Assembly: GCA_913048385.1 (NCBI GenBank)
Contig: CAJWVZ010000012.1
Location: 20,609-84,608 of the forward strand
Reading direction: 5' to 3'
DNA: 64,000 nt
Source: an uncultured Gammaproteobacteria bacterium
GTDB taxonomy: Bacteria > Pseudomonadota > Gammaproteobacteria > Pseudomonadales > Pseudohongiellaceae
In this document: one piece after another, positions 46,694 through 55,433 of the stretch
Layout of the letters: each line of letters starts with the position of its first letter
Numbering within the stretch: position 1 is the stretch's first letter
Program-made: the position numbers and the translations under genes
Notes under the pieces: generated by a model
Seen by the model: the letters and a program-made list of their open reading frames with translations, nothing else
What the model was told of the DNA's origin: nothing
The model's database searches: none

Positions 46694-47128
46694 ATGACGT
46701 TGACTCCGTTTCATCTTGCGATTCAGGTAAGAGATATAGACGAGGCTAGAGAGTTTTATGGGAAAAAACTCGGCCTGCCTGAGGGTCGAAGTTCCGCTGA
46801 TTGGATAGACTTTGATCTTTTTGGACACCAGCTTGTTACTCACCTTAATACTAATATCGGAAGTAAGGGTAAGGTTGCCAGTATTTTAAATGGCGTTGAT
46901 GGACAAGGTGTTCCCGTTCCCCATTTTGGTGTAGTGATGGAGTTTGATGATTGGGAGACGCTTTCACTGCGGTGGCGGGGCGTTGTCAAAGAGTTTGTTA
47001 TAGAGCCGTACATTCGATTTAAAGGAGAGACTGGTGAGCAAGGTACAATGTTTTTTCTAGATCCATCTGGAAACGCGCTCGAGTTTAAAGCGTTTCGGGA
47101 CATTGATAACCAATTGTTTGCGAAATAG
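46694..47128 (+). CDS. VOC (glyoxalase/dioxygenase superfamily) protein
   Basis: This 144-residue protein has two beta-alpha-beta-beta-beta modules of the vicinal oxygen chelate fold. [24 protein letters not shown] carries the first metal His and the usual helix, and [14 protein letters not shown] and [16 protein letters not shown] carry the second His and Glu. It is therefore a metal-dependent lyase, isomerase or dioxygenase of unknown substrate. It follows the DUF305/LVIVD gene by 13 bases and may share its transcript. Confidence 0.88.
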   Translation: MTLTPFHLAIQVRDIDEAREFYGKKLGLPEGRSSADWIDFDLFGHQLVTHLNTNIGSKGKVASILNGVDGQGVPVPHFGVVMEFDDWETLSLRWRGVVKEFVIEPYIRFKGETGEQGTMFFLDPSGNALEFKAFRDIDNQLFAK

Positions 47129-47186
47129 TTCGTGAGAGATAATTAAAATTTTTTCAATTGAATTTTTGTAAGCAAGGGAGCAGGAA

Positions 47187-47897
47187 ATGTTTTTTGGATT
47201 GAAAATTATTCACCCCAAGATTTTTTTAGGGTTCATTATCACTTTTGTATTTGTTCCTTTTGTAAATGGACAAAATCTTGATCCGAATCGGTTTGAGGAG
47301 ACGATACGAGCGTTTGAGCGGGAAGATGCGCTTAATACCCCTCCTGAGAATGCGATCGTGCTGACAGGGAGTTCGAGTATCGCCCGTTGGAACGATAACG
47401 CTGAAATTGCGCTTGCGCCGCTTACGGTTATTCCTCGCGGCTTTGGTGGAAGCGTAATGGGTGATGTTTTGCATTATCTTGATCGCGTCGCATTGGTATA
47501 TAAACCGCGCGCCATCCTAATATACGAAGGGGATAACGATACTGCTTACAAGTTAAGTGAGGATTTAATTGTTGAGCAATTTGAACAGATAGTCGCCAAA
47601 GTCGCTCAAGAACTTCCTGGCACGCGCATTTACGTTTTGGCAGTTAAGCCGAGTGTCTCACGTTTGAATGTTTGGGATGCAGCCCAGAGTGTCAGCGAGA
47701 GATTTTCGGCTATCGCAAAATCGAATCCGATGGTCAACTATATTGACTCTGCCACTCCTTTTTTAGATTCCAACGGCAACGTCATGGATGACATTTTTGT
47801 TGAGGATAATCTCCACCTAAATCAGATGGGTAATCAAATTTGGGGAGCGTTGATCAAAGCTGGGTTGATGCCTACTGAAATTCGCTTTGAATACTAG
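47187..47897 (+). CDS. SGNH/GDSL-type hydrolase, exported
   Basis: This 236-residue esterase-like protein has a signal peptide (IFLGFIITFVFVPFVNG, cut near QNL). The catalytic Ser is in AIVLTGSSSIARW, the oxyanion Gly in RGFGGSVMGD and the Asn in YEGDNDTAY. The Asp-His pair is in VEDNLHLNQMG. It probably deacylates a carbohydrate or lipid ester in the periplasm. GGGAG precedes ATG 47187 by 7-11 bases. It overlaps the convergent flavin oxidoreductase gene by four bases. Confidence 0.86.
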   Translation: MFFGLKIIHPKIFLGFIITFVFVPFVNGQNLDPNRFEETIRAFEREDALNTPPENAIVLTGSSSIARWNDNAEIALAPLTVIPRGFGGSVMGDVLHYLDRVALVYKPRAILIYEGDNDTAYKLSEDLIVEQFEQIVAKVAQELPGTRIYVLAVKPSVSRLNVWDAAQSVSERFSAIAKSNPMVNYIDSATPFLDSNGNVMDDIFVEDNLHLNQMGNQIWGALIKAGLMPTEIRFEY

Positions 47898-48910
47898 GCT
47901 GCGGTTGAGTAGAGTTCCCACTCATTTGCGATGAGCTCATAAGAACGTCTTCTTGCTTTTGGGTCGTGCGTTATGCTGACCAGCATGATTTCGTCCGCAT
48001 TAAAATCTTCAGCCATTCGCTTTAACTTTTTAGAGACCTGTTGCGGAGTTCCTACAGCACGTTTGTCTTGATTCTGCATAATCAGCTCCCGTTCGCCAGG
48101 CGAATAGGTGTAACTTTCGGCTTCCTCAGGGGTCGGGAACGGACCTGGGTTGCCTTGTAAGAGTTTGACATACCATAGGTCCCTACTCTTCGCCAAATAT
48201 TGAGCTTCATCTTCAGAACTTGCTGTGATGCTGAATAAAGTGAGACACGTTTGCGGTTTGTTAAGATTAGGCCCGGGCTGAAACTGATCCCGATAAATTT
48301 CGAAAATATCCTTCCGGATATTTGGGTTAATAAAGTACGCAAAGTTATACGGTAGGCCATTTGTGCCAGCAAGCAATGCGCTGTCCTCGCTGGATCCAAG
48401 CATCCAGAGTGCTGGCGGATTTTCGGTTTTTGGGTATGCTCGTGCTCGCTCCATCCCTCTTGTGATCGGATCATCATCATTCAGTAATGATTGGAGGTCA
48501 CAAACCATATTCGGAAAGTGTTGTGGACCAGTCGTCGATCCGTAGCGAATTGCCGCGGATGTAAATGGGTCGGTTCCGGGGGCTCTGCCGATCCCGAGAT
48601 CGATGCGTCCTGGATAAAGCGTTTCAAGGACTTTAAAATTTTCGGCAACTTTGTAAGGACTATAATGAGGGAGCATTATGCCACCTGATCCAATCCTAAT
48701 GGACTCAGTTTCTGCTCCTAGGCGCCCAAGCAGAACTTCAGGGGAGCAACCGGCCAAGGCCGCAGAGGCATGATGCTCCGACACCCAAAAGCGGTGGAAG
48801 CCCAGCTTGTCTGAGAGTCGGGCGAGATCGATTGTTTCGTTTAGAGCTTCACTCGCATTGCTGCCGCTTCTTATTGGCGATTGATCTAATACAGATATCT
48901 TTATTGTCAT
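47894..48910 (-). CDS. LLM class flavin-dependent oxidoreductase
   Basis: This 338-residue luciferase-like TIM-barrel enzyme uses FMNH2 or F420-type flavin to oxidise a substrate; in a proteobacterium FMN is the likely cofactor. Seen are DQSPIRSGSNASEALNETI, FHRFWVSEHH, GSGGIMLPHYSPYKVAE and PGRIDLGIGRAPG, which fit the MsnO8/YhbW-like branch. The substrate is unknown. A serine hydrolase gene lies 35 bp upstream on the same strand. Confidence 0.9.
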   Translation of the reverse strand: MTIKISVLDQSPIRSGSNASEALNETIDLARLSDKLGFHRFWVSEHHASAALAGCSPEVLLGRLGAETESIRIGSGGIMLPHYSPYKVAENFKVLETLYPGRIDLGIGRAPGTDPFTSAAIRYGSTTGPQHFPNMVCDLQSLLNDDDPITRGMERARAYPKTENPPALWMLGSSEDSALLAGTNGLPYNFAYFINPNIRKDIFEIYRDQFQPGPNLNKPQTCLTLFSITASSEDEAQYLAKSRDLWYVKLLQGNPGPFPTPEEAESYTYSPGERELIMQNQDKRAVGTPQQVSKKLKRMAEDFNADEIMLVSITHDPKARRRSYELIANEWELYSTAA

Positions 48911-48945
48911 ACTTCAAGTTTCAAATACAAAATGTTCATATAGGC

Positions 48946-50250
48946 TTAGTCAATAATTGCTTGGTAAACACCGTTGCGGAGGGCATCGTAATCGTTTAGA
49001 CCATTTGCCGGGCGAATCTGAGTTAGGTATACGACAACTAACCGCTCCGTAGGGTCGACCCAATAAGTTGAGTGATAAGCTCCTCCCCAACCATACTCGC
49101 CCTCGGAACCAAGGCTACCTCTTGCCCCGAGGTCGGTGACGACAGAGAAGCCGAGCCCGAAGCCCTGACCTTGTCGAAATGGAATCTCACCGAGGTGGTT
49201 CGTCGTCATAAGTTCGATACTTTTTCTCGAAAGCAAACGGTTGCCAGCGAGCTCACCTCCGTTAAGTGTCATTTGGAGGAAACGAGCATAGTCTCGAGCT
49301 GTTGATATTAGGCCAGCGCCACCAGAAAAACTGCTTCTCGGTCCCTCGACATACATGCCTTGGCCCTGCATTCCGTTTAAATCGGGGGCAGCTTCGATAC
49401 CGATGCCATCAGATTTTGGCTGATACACGGTAGCTAGCCGGTCCGCCTTCTCGCGAGGAACGTAAAAATGAGTATCATTCATCTCTAATGGACTGAAAAC
49501 ATGCTGCAAAAGAAATCTGTCGAGTTCCATCCCACTGGCAACCTCAATCACCGCCCCAAGGATATCCGTGTTGTAACCATACACCCATCTTTTACCGGGC
49601 TGAGAACTCAAGGGTAAGGTGGCCATCGTTCTGACCGTTTCACGGATGGGTTCTTCCCGGTCAGCAAAATACCAACCTTGAATATCGGCCTCTTCCCATT
49701 GTTGTTGCGCAGGGCCACCTCCATAACTTACGCCGCTGGTGTGCGTCAAAAGATGTCTAATTGTTATAGCTCTGTCTGCATCTCGCAGCGGAGGCGGATC
49801 TGAGGGATCTGCGCCACCCGGGGAATTTAGGGCGACCTTACTTTCTCTCCATTCTGGTAAATATCTCCACAACGGATCGTTGATCTTAAGCTTACCCTGT
49901 TCCTGTAAGATCATGATCCCAACGCTGATAATTGCTTTGGTTTGCGATGCAATGCGAAACATCGTGTCGCTGGTCATGGGCGAATCACTGACGATATCGC
50001 GAAATCCATTGGCAGCTTCAAAAACTATTTGCCCATCGCGAAGTACAATTGCAACCTGACCCGCTATTTTCCCTTCTTGAATATAACTTTCGAGCGCAGA
50101 GTTGAGCCTCTCGAGCCGTTGGGACGACATTCCTACATTTTCAGGTTTGGTTTCTTCTAGTTCTTGAGAATAAGAGGCTTGAGATAAAGCGATCAGCACT
50201 ATCAGAAAGGACATATGCTTGATGTATCGGATAGATTGGATTTTTTCCAT
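48946..50250 (-). CDS. Serine hydrolase (beta-lactamase/EstB family), exported
   Basis: This 434-residue penicillin-binding-protein-like hydrolase has a signal peptide (MSFLIVLIALSQASYS). The SxxK motif is in RIASQTKAI with Ser as nucleophile, the Tyr motif in VYGYNTD, and the third motif near GWGGAYHSTYW, where HxG/KTG would be expected. Members act as esterases, D-aminopeptidases or weak beta-lactamases. ATG 50250 has AGGGG about 5 bases upstream. It is encoded divergently from arfB. Confidence 0.88.
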   Translation of the reverse strand: MEKIQSIRYIKHMSFLIVLIALSQASYSQELEETKPENVGMSSQRLERLNSALESYIQEGKIAGQVAIVLRDGQIVFEAANGFRDIVSDSPMTSDTMFRIASQTKAIISVGIMILQEQGKLKINDPLWRYLPEWRESKVALNSPGGADPSDPPPLRDADRAITIRHLLTHTSGVSYGGGPAQQQWEEADIQGWYFADREEPIRETVRTMATLPLSSQPGKRWVYGYNTDILGAVIEVASGMELDRFLLQHVFSPLEMNDTHFYVPREKADRLATVYQPKSDGIGIEAAPDLNGMQGQGMYVEGPRSSFSGGAGLISTARDYARFLQMTLNGGELAGNRLLSRKSIELMTTNHLGEIPFRQGQGFGLGFSVVTDLGARGSLGSEGEYGWGGAYHSTYWVDPTERLVVVYLTQIRPANGLNDYDALRNGVYQAIID

Positions 50251-50477
50251 TTTTGCCCCTGAAATTTTTTAAGTTTTTTTGGCTTCGTTAACCACTAGTG
50301 TACGTGACAACTATTATTAATACGATCGTTTTCAAGAGCCTCTTCGAGAGAAGTTTGAGTAGTAAAGCAAAAATAAATTCTGGTTTTATTCCGAATGATT
50401 AAATTGAAAAGACTTTTAAAAAATTTGGCGAGGGTTCAGGTTGATTTTGCACATACTATTTACCCTTAAAAAATGTT

Positions 50478-50483
50478 TATAAT
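50478..50483 (+). promoter_or_regulatory. Consensus -10 element before arfB
   Basis: TATAAT lies 52 bases before the arfB ATG. No good -35 is found at 16-18 bp; TTGCAC is 25 bp upstream. Weak candidate. Confidence 0.3.
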
Positions 50484-50535
50484 TCTTTGCGATTTTTTTT
50501 GATTAATTACGTCGCTTTAATTCGGTGAGACAATA

Positions 50536-50940
50536 ATGGCGAAAATTCTTTTATCTGATAAAAACGTTGAATTTACGGCGATTCGTGCTGCAGGTCCTGG
50601 TGGCCAAAACGTTAATAAGGTCTCTACTGCCGTGCAGTTGCGCTTTCAAATTAGAACGTCAAACTTGCCAAACAAATTACAAGAAAACCTTTTAATGGTT
50701 CGAGATGCAAGGATTTCAAAAGAAGGGATGATTGTCATCAAAGCGCAACGTTTTCGAAGCCAAGGAAAAAATAAAGAAGATGCCTTAAAGCGATTGAATA
50801 AGTTAGTTGAGATGGCGAGCTATAAGGCACCACCGCGCATAGCTACCAAGCCACGTAAAGGTGCTCAGGAAAAAAGACTGCAAGGGAAAAAGCAGAACGG
50901 AGCGCGAAAGCTGCTGAGGGGTATTGTAAAATATGATTGA
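50536..50940 (+). CDS. arfB: Alternative ribosome-rescue factor ArfB (peptidyl-tRNA hydrolase)
   Basis: This 134-residue protein rescues stalled ribosomes by hydrolysing peptidyl-tRNA. The release-factor GGQ motif is at residues 22-24 in AAGPGGQNVNKVSTAV. The long basic C-terminal tail (KPRKGAQEKRLQGKKQNGARK) that enters the mRNA channel is present, which separates ArfB from true release factors. Length matches the family. The stop overlaps the next gene by eight bases. Confidence 0.94.
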   Translation: MAKILLSDKNVEFTAIRAAGPGGQNVNKVSTAVQLRFQIRTSNLPNKLQENLLMVRDARISKEGMIVIKAQRFRSQGKNKEDALKRLNKLVEMASYKAPPRIATKPRKGAQEKRLQGKKQNGARKLLRGIVKYD

Positions 50941-51484
50941 CTATTCACTGTCTCGTTTTTTGAAGGTAACTACTCTGGTCCTTCAGTTTGGGTTAGTAGG
51001 TTATGGAAGTGCGCAGGAGGACCGGGATGGGTCTCTAGCATATTATTTCGTTTCCAATACATTAATGTCGTTTAATTTGACTGGGCAAATTGAGCCAAAT
51101 CCTGGTTTGGATGGTTCTGATATCGAAGAATTTCTCTCGATCCTCGAACAATATGATCAGCTATTTAACCAAGATTTTTCCGCAGGCAGTGTTTTTTGCC
51201 GCCGATATTTAGAGTCTTCGGAAATACCTTCAACTGAAGCTTTTGACCTTCTTTTCAGTGATGGAGTTTGGGAGGGCAAGGTTAAACGCCTTGGCGAGAA
51301 TTTTTGGAGAGAATTGGAGGAAAAATTTGGATCACGTTTAATGTTGCGCGCTGTCGCTCAGGCCTCCTCATTTGCGAAAGATCGTGAAACCAATATCCAG
51401 GATGGGCCTGTTTTTCCAAGAGCCGATTTTAGTCTAAGCGAGCGTCTAGAATTCGGTAAGAGGCACTGCCAACTTGAGAATTAG
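50933..51484 (+). CDS. Hypothetical exported protein
   Basis: I do not recognise this 183-residue protein. It has an N-terminal hydrophobic stretch (FLKVTTLVLQFGLVGYGSA) that reads as a signal peptide with cleavage before QED. The mature part is acidic and probably mostly helical, with two Cys (FCRRYL and KRHCQLEN) that could form a disulfide. Its ATG overlaps the end of arfB, so it is probably translated from the same message. No motif suggests an enzyme. Confidence 0.65.
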   Translation: MIDYSLSRFLKVTTLVLQFGLVGYGSAQEDRDGSLAYYFVSNTLMSFNLTGQIEPNPGLDGSDIEEFLSILEQYDQLFNQDFSAGSVFCRRYLESSEIPSTEAFDLLFSDGVWEGKVKRLGENFWRELEEKFGSRLMLRAVAQASSFAKDRETNIQDGPVFPRADFSLSERLEFGKRHCQLEN

Positions 51485-51510
51485 CAGTGCCGCTCATTGC
51501 AGTTTTTTGT

Positions 51511-52695
51511 TTAGTAAACCTCAAACAGGCCAGCAGCGCCCATACCTCCGCCGACACACATCGTACATACGACGTATTTAGCTCCGCGTCGTTTTCCCTC
51601 GATGAGGGCATGCCCAACCATTCGTGCGCCACTCATGCCGTAAGGGTGACCGATGGAAATAGCTCCTCCGTTGACGTTTAAGAGTTCATCAGGTATTCCG
51701 AGTTGGTCTCGGCAGTATATGACTTGTACCGCAAAAGCTTCATTGAGCTCCCAGAGGCCAATGTCATCCATTTTTAAGTTATTACGTTCCAGTAACTTAG
51801 GGATGGCAAAAACTGGTCCGATTCCCATTTCATCTGCGCCAAGACCAGCAACTGACATACCTCGATAGGCCCCCAGAGGTTGCAGGCCCCTTTGCTCTGC
51901 TAGCTTGCTGTCCATTACAATAGAAGCAGAAGCACCATCCGACAACTGGCTCGCATTCCCAGCGGTAATGACGCCGCCTTCAATAACCGGTTTTAATCCT
52001 TGAAGCCCTTCAAGCGTTGTCGTCGGTCGGTTACCTTCATCCTTTTCTAGATTAGCGTCGTGGGTGCTTTGCTGTTTTGTCTCTTTGTCCATGAAGAGCA
52101 TTTTTGAGGGCAGAGGAACAATTTCGTCGTCGAATTTCCCTGCAGCTTGAGCAGCGGCAGTCCGTTGCTGGCTTTGCAGTGAGTACTCATCCTGCGCATC
52201 TCTCGAAACATTGTAACGTTTGGCTACAATTTCGGCCGTCTCGAGCATGGAAATATAAGCATCCGATGCATTTTTCAACACTTTAGGGTCTTGAGCTCGG
52301 TAAGCATTCCTATGCTCGTTTTGGACGAGACTGATTGACTCTAGCCCCCCTCCGACGACGATCGGCATGCCATCTACAATTACCTGCTTAGCAGCAGTAG
52401 CAATCGCCATCATCCCTGAGGCGCACTGACGGTCGATACTCATGCCCGATGCAGAGCTTGGCAGACCTGCGGCAACCCCGGCGGTGCGTCCGATATTATA
52501 ACCTGAAGAACCTTGTTGCATTGCGCAACCCATTATCACATCGTCAACCTCGTTCGGATCTACACCTGCGCGTTCAACCGCGGCAGCTATTACATGTCCT
52601 CCAAGAGTAGGGGCGTCGGTGTCGTTAAATGCACCGCGGTAGGCTTTACCGATGGGGGTACGTGCGGTCGATACGATTACTGCTTCTCTTGTCAT
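51511..52695 (-). CDS. Acetyl-CoA C-acyltransferase (thiolase)
   Basis: This 394-residue thiolase has the acyl-accepting Cys in [15 protein letters not shown], the His in [17 protein letters not shown], and the second Cys in [18 protein letters not shown]. It completes a beta-oxidation cycle or condenses acyl-CoAs. The [11 protein letters not shown] and [17 protein letters not shown] blocks are typical of degradative thiolases of the FadA/FadI-like group. It lies 94 bp downstream of the selenoprotein gene on the same strand; a functional link is not evident. Confidence 0.92.
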   Translation of the reverse strand: MTREAVIVSTARTPIGKAYRGAFNDTDAPTLGGHVIAAAVERAGVDPNEVDDVIMGCAMQQGSSGYNIGRTAGVAAGLPSSASGMSIDRQCASGMMAIATAAKQVIVDGMPIVVGGGLESISLVQNEHRNAYRAQDPKVLKNASDAYISMLETAEIVAKRYNVSRDAQDEYSLQSQQRTAAAQAAGKFDDEIVPLPSKMLFMDKETKQQSTHDANLEKDEGNRPTTTLEGLQGLKPVIEGGVITAGNASQLSDGASASIVMDSKLAEQRGLQPLGAYRGMSVAGLGADEMGIGPVFAIPKLLERNNLKMDDIGLWELNEAFAVQVIYCRDQLGIPDELLNVNGGAISIGHPYGMSGARMVGHALIEGKRRGAKYVVCTMCVGGGMGAAGLFEVY

Positions 52696-52789
52696 GCTTT
52701 TTTCTCCGAAAACTCGTTTATCTAAGTTTAGTTTAGTGAAGACATCACGCTCGTCGGGATGTCGATTTCCAAGTGTGCTGTTTTTAAAT

Positions 52790-53308
52790 TTAAGAGTCGC
52801 AAATTAGTGCGGTAATTTGTTTGGACGCATTTTTTGCGAGCTCTACCATTTCCTCGTCACTTCTATCTTGTATCGGGTGTGGCACAAACACCCCTTTGGG
52901 ACTTAAGCCTAAAGACTTTGCTTGAGCTTCTGCTGCCTCAACAAATTCACTGGAGGCTACAAACCCACCGGGAATACCACGTCCCTCTAGATCAATGATG
53001 TCATGCAAACTGCACGAGGTACATGATCCTCAGTCCGCGAGTCCCTGAATAACGGCGTCACACTCGACGCTAATCTGTTGCTTGAGTTCAACCGGTGCAG
53101 TTCTAGCGAAAGTGGGTTTGCTGTACCGTAATACAGTTGCACCGACTGAAACAAGTTGTAGCTCTACTTGATCAAGAAACTCTTTGCCTCTTGGTTTAGA
53201 AATGTCGATTAGTCCAACAGTTTTATCTTTCAACGTGGTTAAACGAGGAAGGATCTCTCTGCTCATTGGTTTGAGCTCAGAAGTTGGATCTAGAAGTGGG
53301 CTTTGCAT
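52790..53308 (-). CDS. UGSC-motif selenoprotein (in-frame UGA read as selenocysteine)
   Basis: The track breaks this gene into 53030-53308 and 52790-53008 because of TGA at 53030-53032. Read through, the frame gives one 172-residue protein: ...VIQGLAD-U93-GSC96-TSC99[10 protein letters not shown].... The second half ([19 protein letters not shown]) continues the fold, and the strong AAGGAG site 6 bases before ATG 53308 has no counterpart before the second fragment. UGSC-containing proteins were reported in marine metagenome selenoproteome work; their function is not established to my knowledge. A Sec-x-x-Cys pair suggests a thiol/selenol redox centre. selD and selC in the same window support decoding. 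The gene follows a CPTC thioredoxin-like gene by 52 bp. A cytoplasmic location is likely, no signal peptide being seen. Confidence 0.9.
53001..53017 (-). promoter_or_regulatory. Bacterial SECIS-like hairpin downstream of the UGA codon
   Basis: On the mRNA, 12 bases after UGA, UCGUGCA and UGCAUGA form a 7-bp stem (one G-U pair) closing a GUU loop. The apical part, UGCA-GUU-UGCA, resembles E. coli fdhF (UGCA-GGUC-UGCA), and the distance is within the usual range for SelB recruitment. Confidence 0.75.
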
Positions 53309-53360
53309 ACCATTCTCCTTGATAAGGGTTTACAGGATACTATAATCTTGGGCGATTCGG

Positions 53361-54812
53361 TTAAAGTATTTGAGAGACAAGTTGGCTTCCGCGCTCCCCA
53401 GACGCTACCCAGCCGCTAATTATTGCGGAGAACATTCCAGCGGTTCCGCCGGTCGTAACAATATGTAAACCTCCTGACCTAAATTTAGCGATTGTTTTAT
53501 CTTTCAGTTTTTCGGGCATGCCCTCGGCAATACCGTCGACGCCCCGAACTATTGCAGCGCCAGGCATTAACAATTGTTTTGAGATAGCCTCGTGGAGGTC
53601 TGCCTTTGTCCATCCGGCTTGATGGAACACACGTCTGTGTTCAGGGCATACGATTAAAATAGCATCCGCTAATCCATAAAGCTTGGTGTTCACAACTGCT
53701 CTTAGACTATTTGCCATGCTTTTTGATAAGGAATCTGGACTGCGCGATTGCTGATCTAAAATCGGCTGTAAGCCTTCTCCGGCAAATAGGCTTATAACTG
53801 AGTTGCTGCGATCGTAGCCCTGATCTTCGGCGAGTGTAGGCCAGTTTTTTTCACTTTCATCTTCGGCGAAGCAATAGGTATATTTTCCCGGATTTCCCAT
53901 GACGGCTCTGTCGATGCCTCCGGGAACCCCTCCACCGACGTTTCGAATGATTAGCTGAAGCGTCCGTCCGATCGTCGCGTTGGCCCTGTGTCCTTGACCA
54001 AGAGCATTTACTCCTGAATTAATATTCAAATGTCTCGCTACCGGTCCATTTATGATCATCACTGGTGAAGAAAAATAGGTGGTACAGAGCAAGCCATGCA
54101 TGCAAAACTTGTCTTGCAGAGCAGCCTCTACGGATGCGATGACCAACGGCATATATTCGGGTTTGCAACCGGCCATCACAGCATTTATCGCAAGCTTTTC
54201 TATATTAATAGGCGCATTATCTGGGGGAATATTTCCAATTATGTCTGATGGATCTCGATTTGTACCTGCGAGCATGCGAATGACGCGAAGCGGAGTTGGA
54301 GGAACGACTGGTAGACCATCAGTCCAGCCTCGCTCGTAGCAGGATTCAATATCATCTTCATCGTCTGAAAGTGCGATGTTCCGCGCTTCGCATGGGTTTT
54401 CATATCGAAGTTTTAACTTCTCTGGCATTCCGACGTCCAGAGTCTTAGACCCACATCCGGGTTTATGATCGGGCAAACCATCACCAACCGTGGGAAAAAG
54501 ATGCTCTCCCACAAAAAACTCTTGCCAAGCAGCGCGATCCCAACCTTCAACACGGACCTCAGGGTGATTTGCTAAGGTCATTGTTGGAACGATTGTTATA
54601 CCTTCTTTGTAAGAAGACTCTAGCGCGGAGTCATCCAGAATATTAGGTAAGTGGGATAAAAAGCTTGGGTCGTCTTGGACGAAGATTTTTATCCGGTCCC
54701 CTAATGCTGCTGAAATTTCCTCGATTGTTGAAGCGATCAGCTCGCAGGTCGGGCAATCTTTTTTTATGAATAATCTATAATTTCGAATGTCGGATGAAGG
54801 TTCATCACTCAT
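53361..54812 (-). CDS. Thioredoxin-like (CPTC) protein with large uncharacterised domain, UGSC partner
   Basis: This 483-residue protein starts with a thioredoxin/glutaredoxin-like segment (about 10-110), with Cys20-Pro-Thr-Cys23 in FIKKDCPTCELI and a cis-Pro-type TIVPTMTL. A linker with PGCGSK follows. Residues about 150-483 form a domain I cannot name: ERGWTDGLPVVPPTP, GNIPPDNAPINIEKLAINAVMAGCKPEY, GHRANATIGRTLQLIIRNVGG and IVTTGGTAGMF. It precedes the UGSC selenoprotein gene by 52 bp on the same strand. Both halves contain conserved-looking Cys, so it could pass electrons or a thiol-bound group to the selenoprotein; that is inference. No signal peptide is seen. Confidence 0.8.
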   Translation of the reverse strand: MSDEPSSDIRNYRLFIKKDCPTCELIASTIEEISAALGDRIKIFVQDDPSFLSHLPNILDDSALESSYKEGITIVPTMTLANHPEVRVEGWDRAAWQEFFVGEHLFPTVGDGLPDHKPGCGSKTLDVGMPEKLKLRYENPCEARNIALSDDEDDIESCYERGWTDGLPVVPPTPLRVIRMLAGTNRDPSDIIGNIPPDNAPINIEKLAINAVMAGCKPEYMPLVIASVEAALQDKFCMHGLLCTTYFSSPVMIINGPVARHLNINSGVNALGQGHRANATIGRTLQLIIRNVGGGVPGGIDRAVMGNPGKYTYCFAEDESEKNWPTLAEDQGYDRSNSVISLFAGEGLQPILDQQSRSPDSLSKSMANSLRAVVNTKLYGLADAILIVCPEHRRVFHQAGWTKADLHEAISKQLLMPGAAIVRGVDGIAEGMPEKLKDKTIAKFRSGGLHIVTTGGTAGMFSAIISGWVASGERGSQLVSQIL

Positions 54813-54860
54813 TTTCCAAGCCCTCGCTTTATTTGACTCTCATCAGAAGGGATCTTTATC

Positions 54861-55154
54861 TCAGTATACGAAACCGAGGGTACAGATTCCGACTAAGATG
54901 TTTGTGATCATAAAAACTGAGGATGTGCGGGACATCACTTTCCACAGTTGTCGACCCTTGTAGTTAGCTCTGACACCAATAATGAGAAGTAATGTATACA
55001 TCATCATTCCAGCCATTATGGCCGAGTAGAGAAACCACTGACCGTTATCCACCGCTCTGCTGCCAAATATAAAAAAAAGTGAAGCCCCAAAAAAATAGGC
55101 AGCCCAGTAAGAGCCTGCTAATCGAAATCTACCGCTTCTTTGCTTCGTTAACAT
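54861..55154 (-). CDS. Small hypothetical membrane protein
   Basis: This 97-residue protein has three predicted transmembrane helices (YWAAYFFGASLFFIFG, FLYSAIMAGMMMYTLLLIIG, SSVFMITNILVGICTLGF) and short basic loops. I do not recognise the family. It is 48 bp upstream of the CPTC/UGSC pair on the same strand and could be the first gene of that operon, although nothing in its sequence suggests a redox role. Confidence 0.6.
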   Translation of the reverse strand: MLTKQRSGRFRLAGSYWAAYFFGASLFFIFGSRAVDNGQWFLYSAIMAGMMMYTLLLIIGVRANYKGRQLWKVMSRTSSVFMITNILVGICTLGFVY

Positions 55155-55433
55155 TACTTGTAAACCACACTCTTAAGTTGTTGTTGGGGGCGGTTAATCT
55201 CACATCGGTCATTTTACTAAAGTGAACTATAAAGCTTGTAACTCGGCATTTTCTCTACAATTTGTAACAAATGCCGATAATCTATTAGCTTATAATTGTC
55301 GTTGTAACGACAACAGTGTTTTTTGGCAAAACCTCCCCAAGTCTAAACAGAAGGTTTTTTAAGTGCTCAACGTAATAAGGCGTTGATGACTTCGTCTTAA
55401 TGCTGCTCACAGGATGTCAGGTTAAGGAATTTG

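Noticed and set aside
52790-53008. Independent 72-residue gene starting at TTG 53008
   Set aside because: The frame is continuous across TGA 53030-53032 with the upstream fragment, the TTG lies inside the SECIS-like hairpin, and there is no ribosome-binding site before it.
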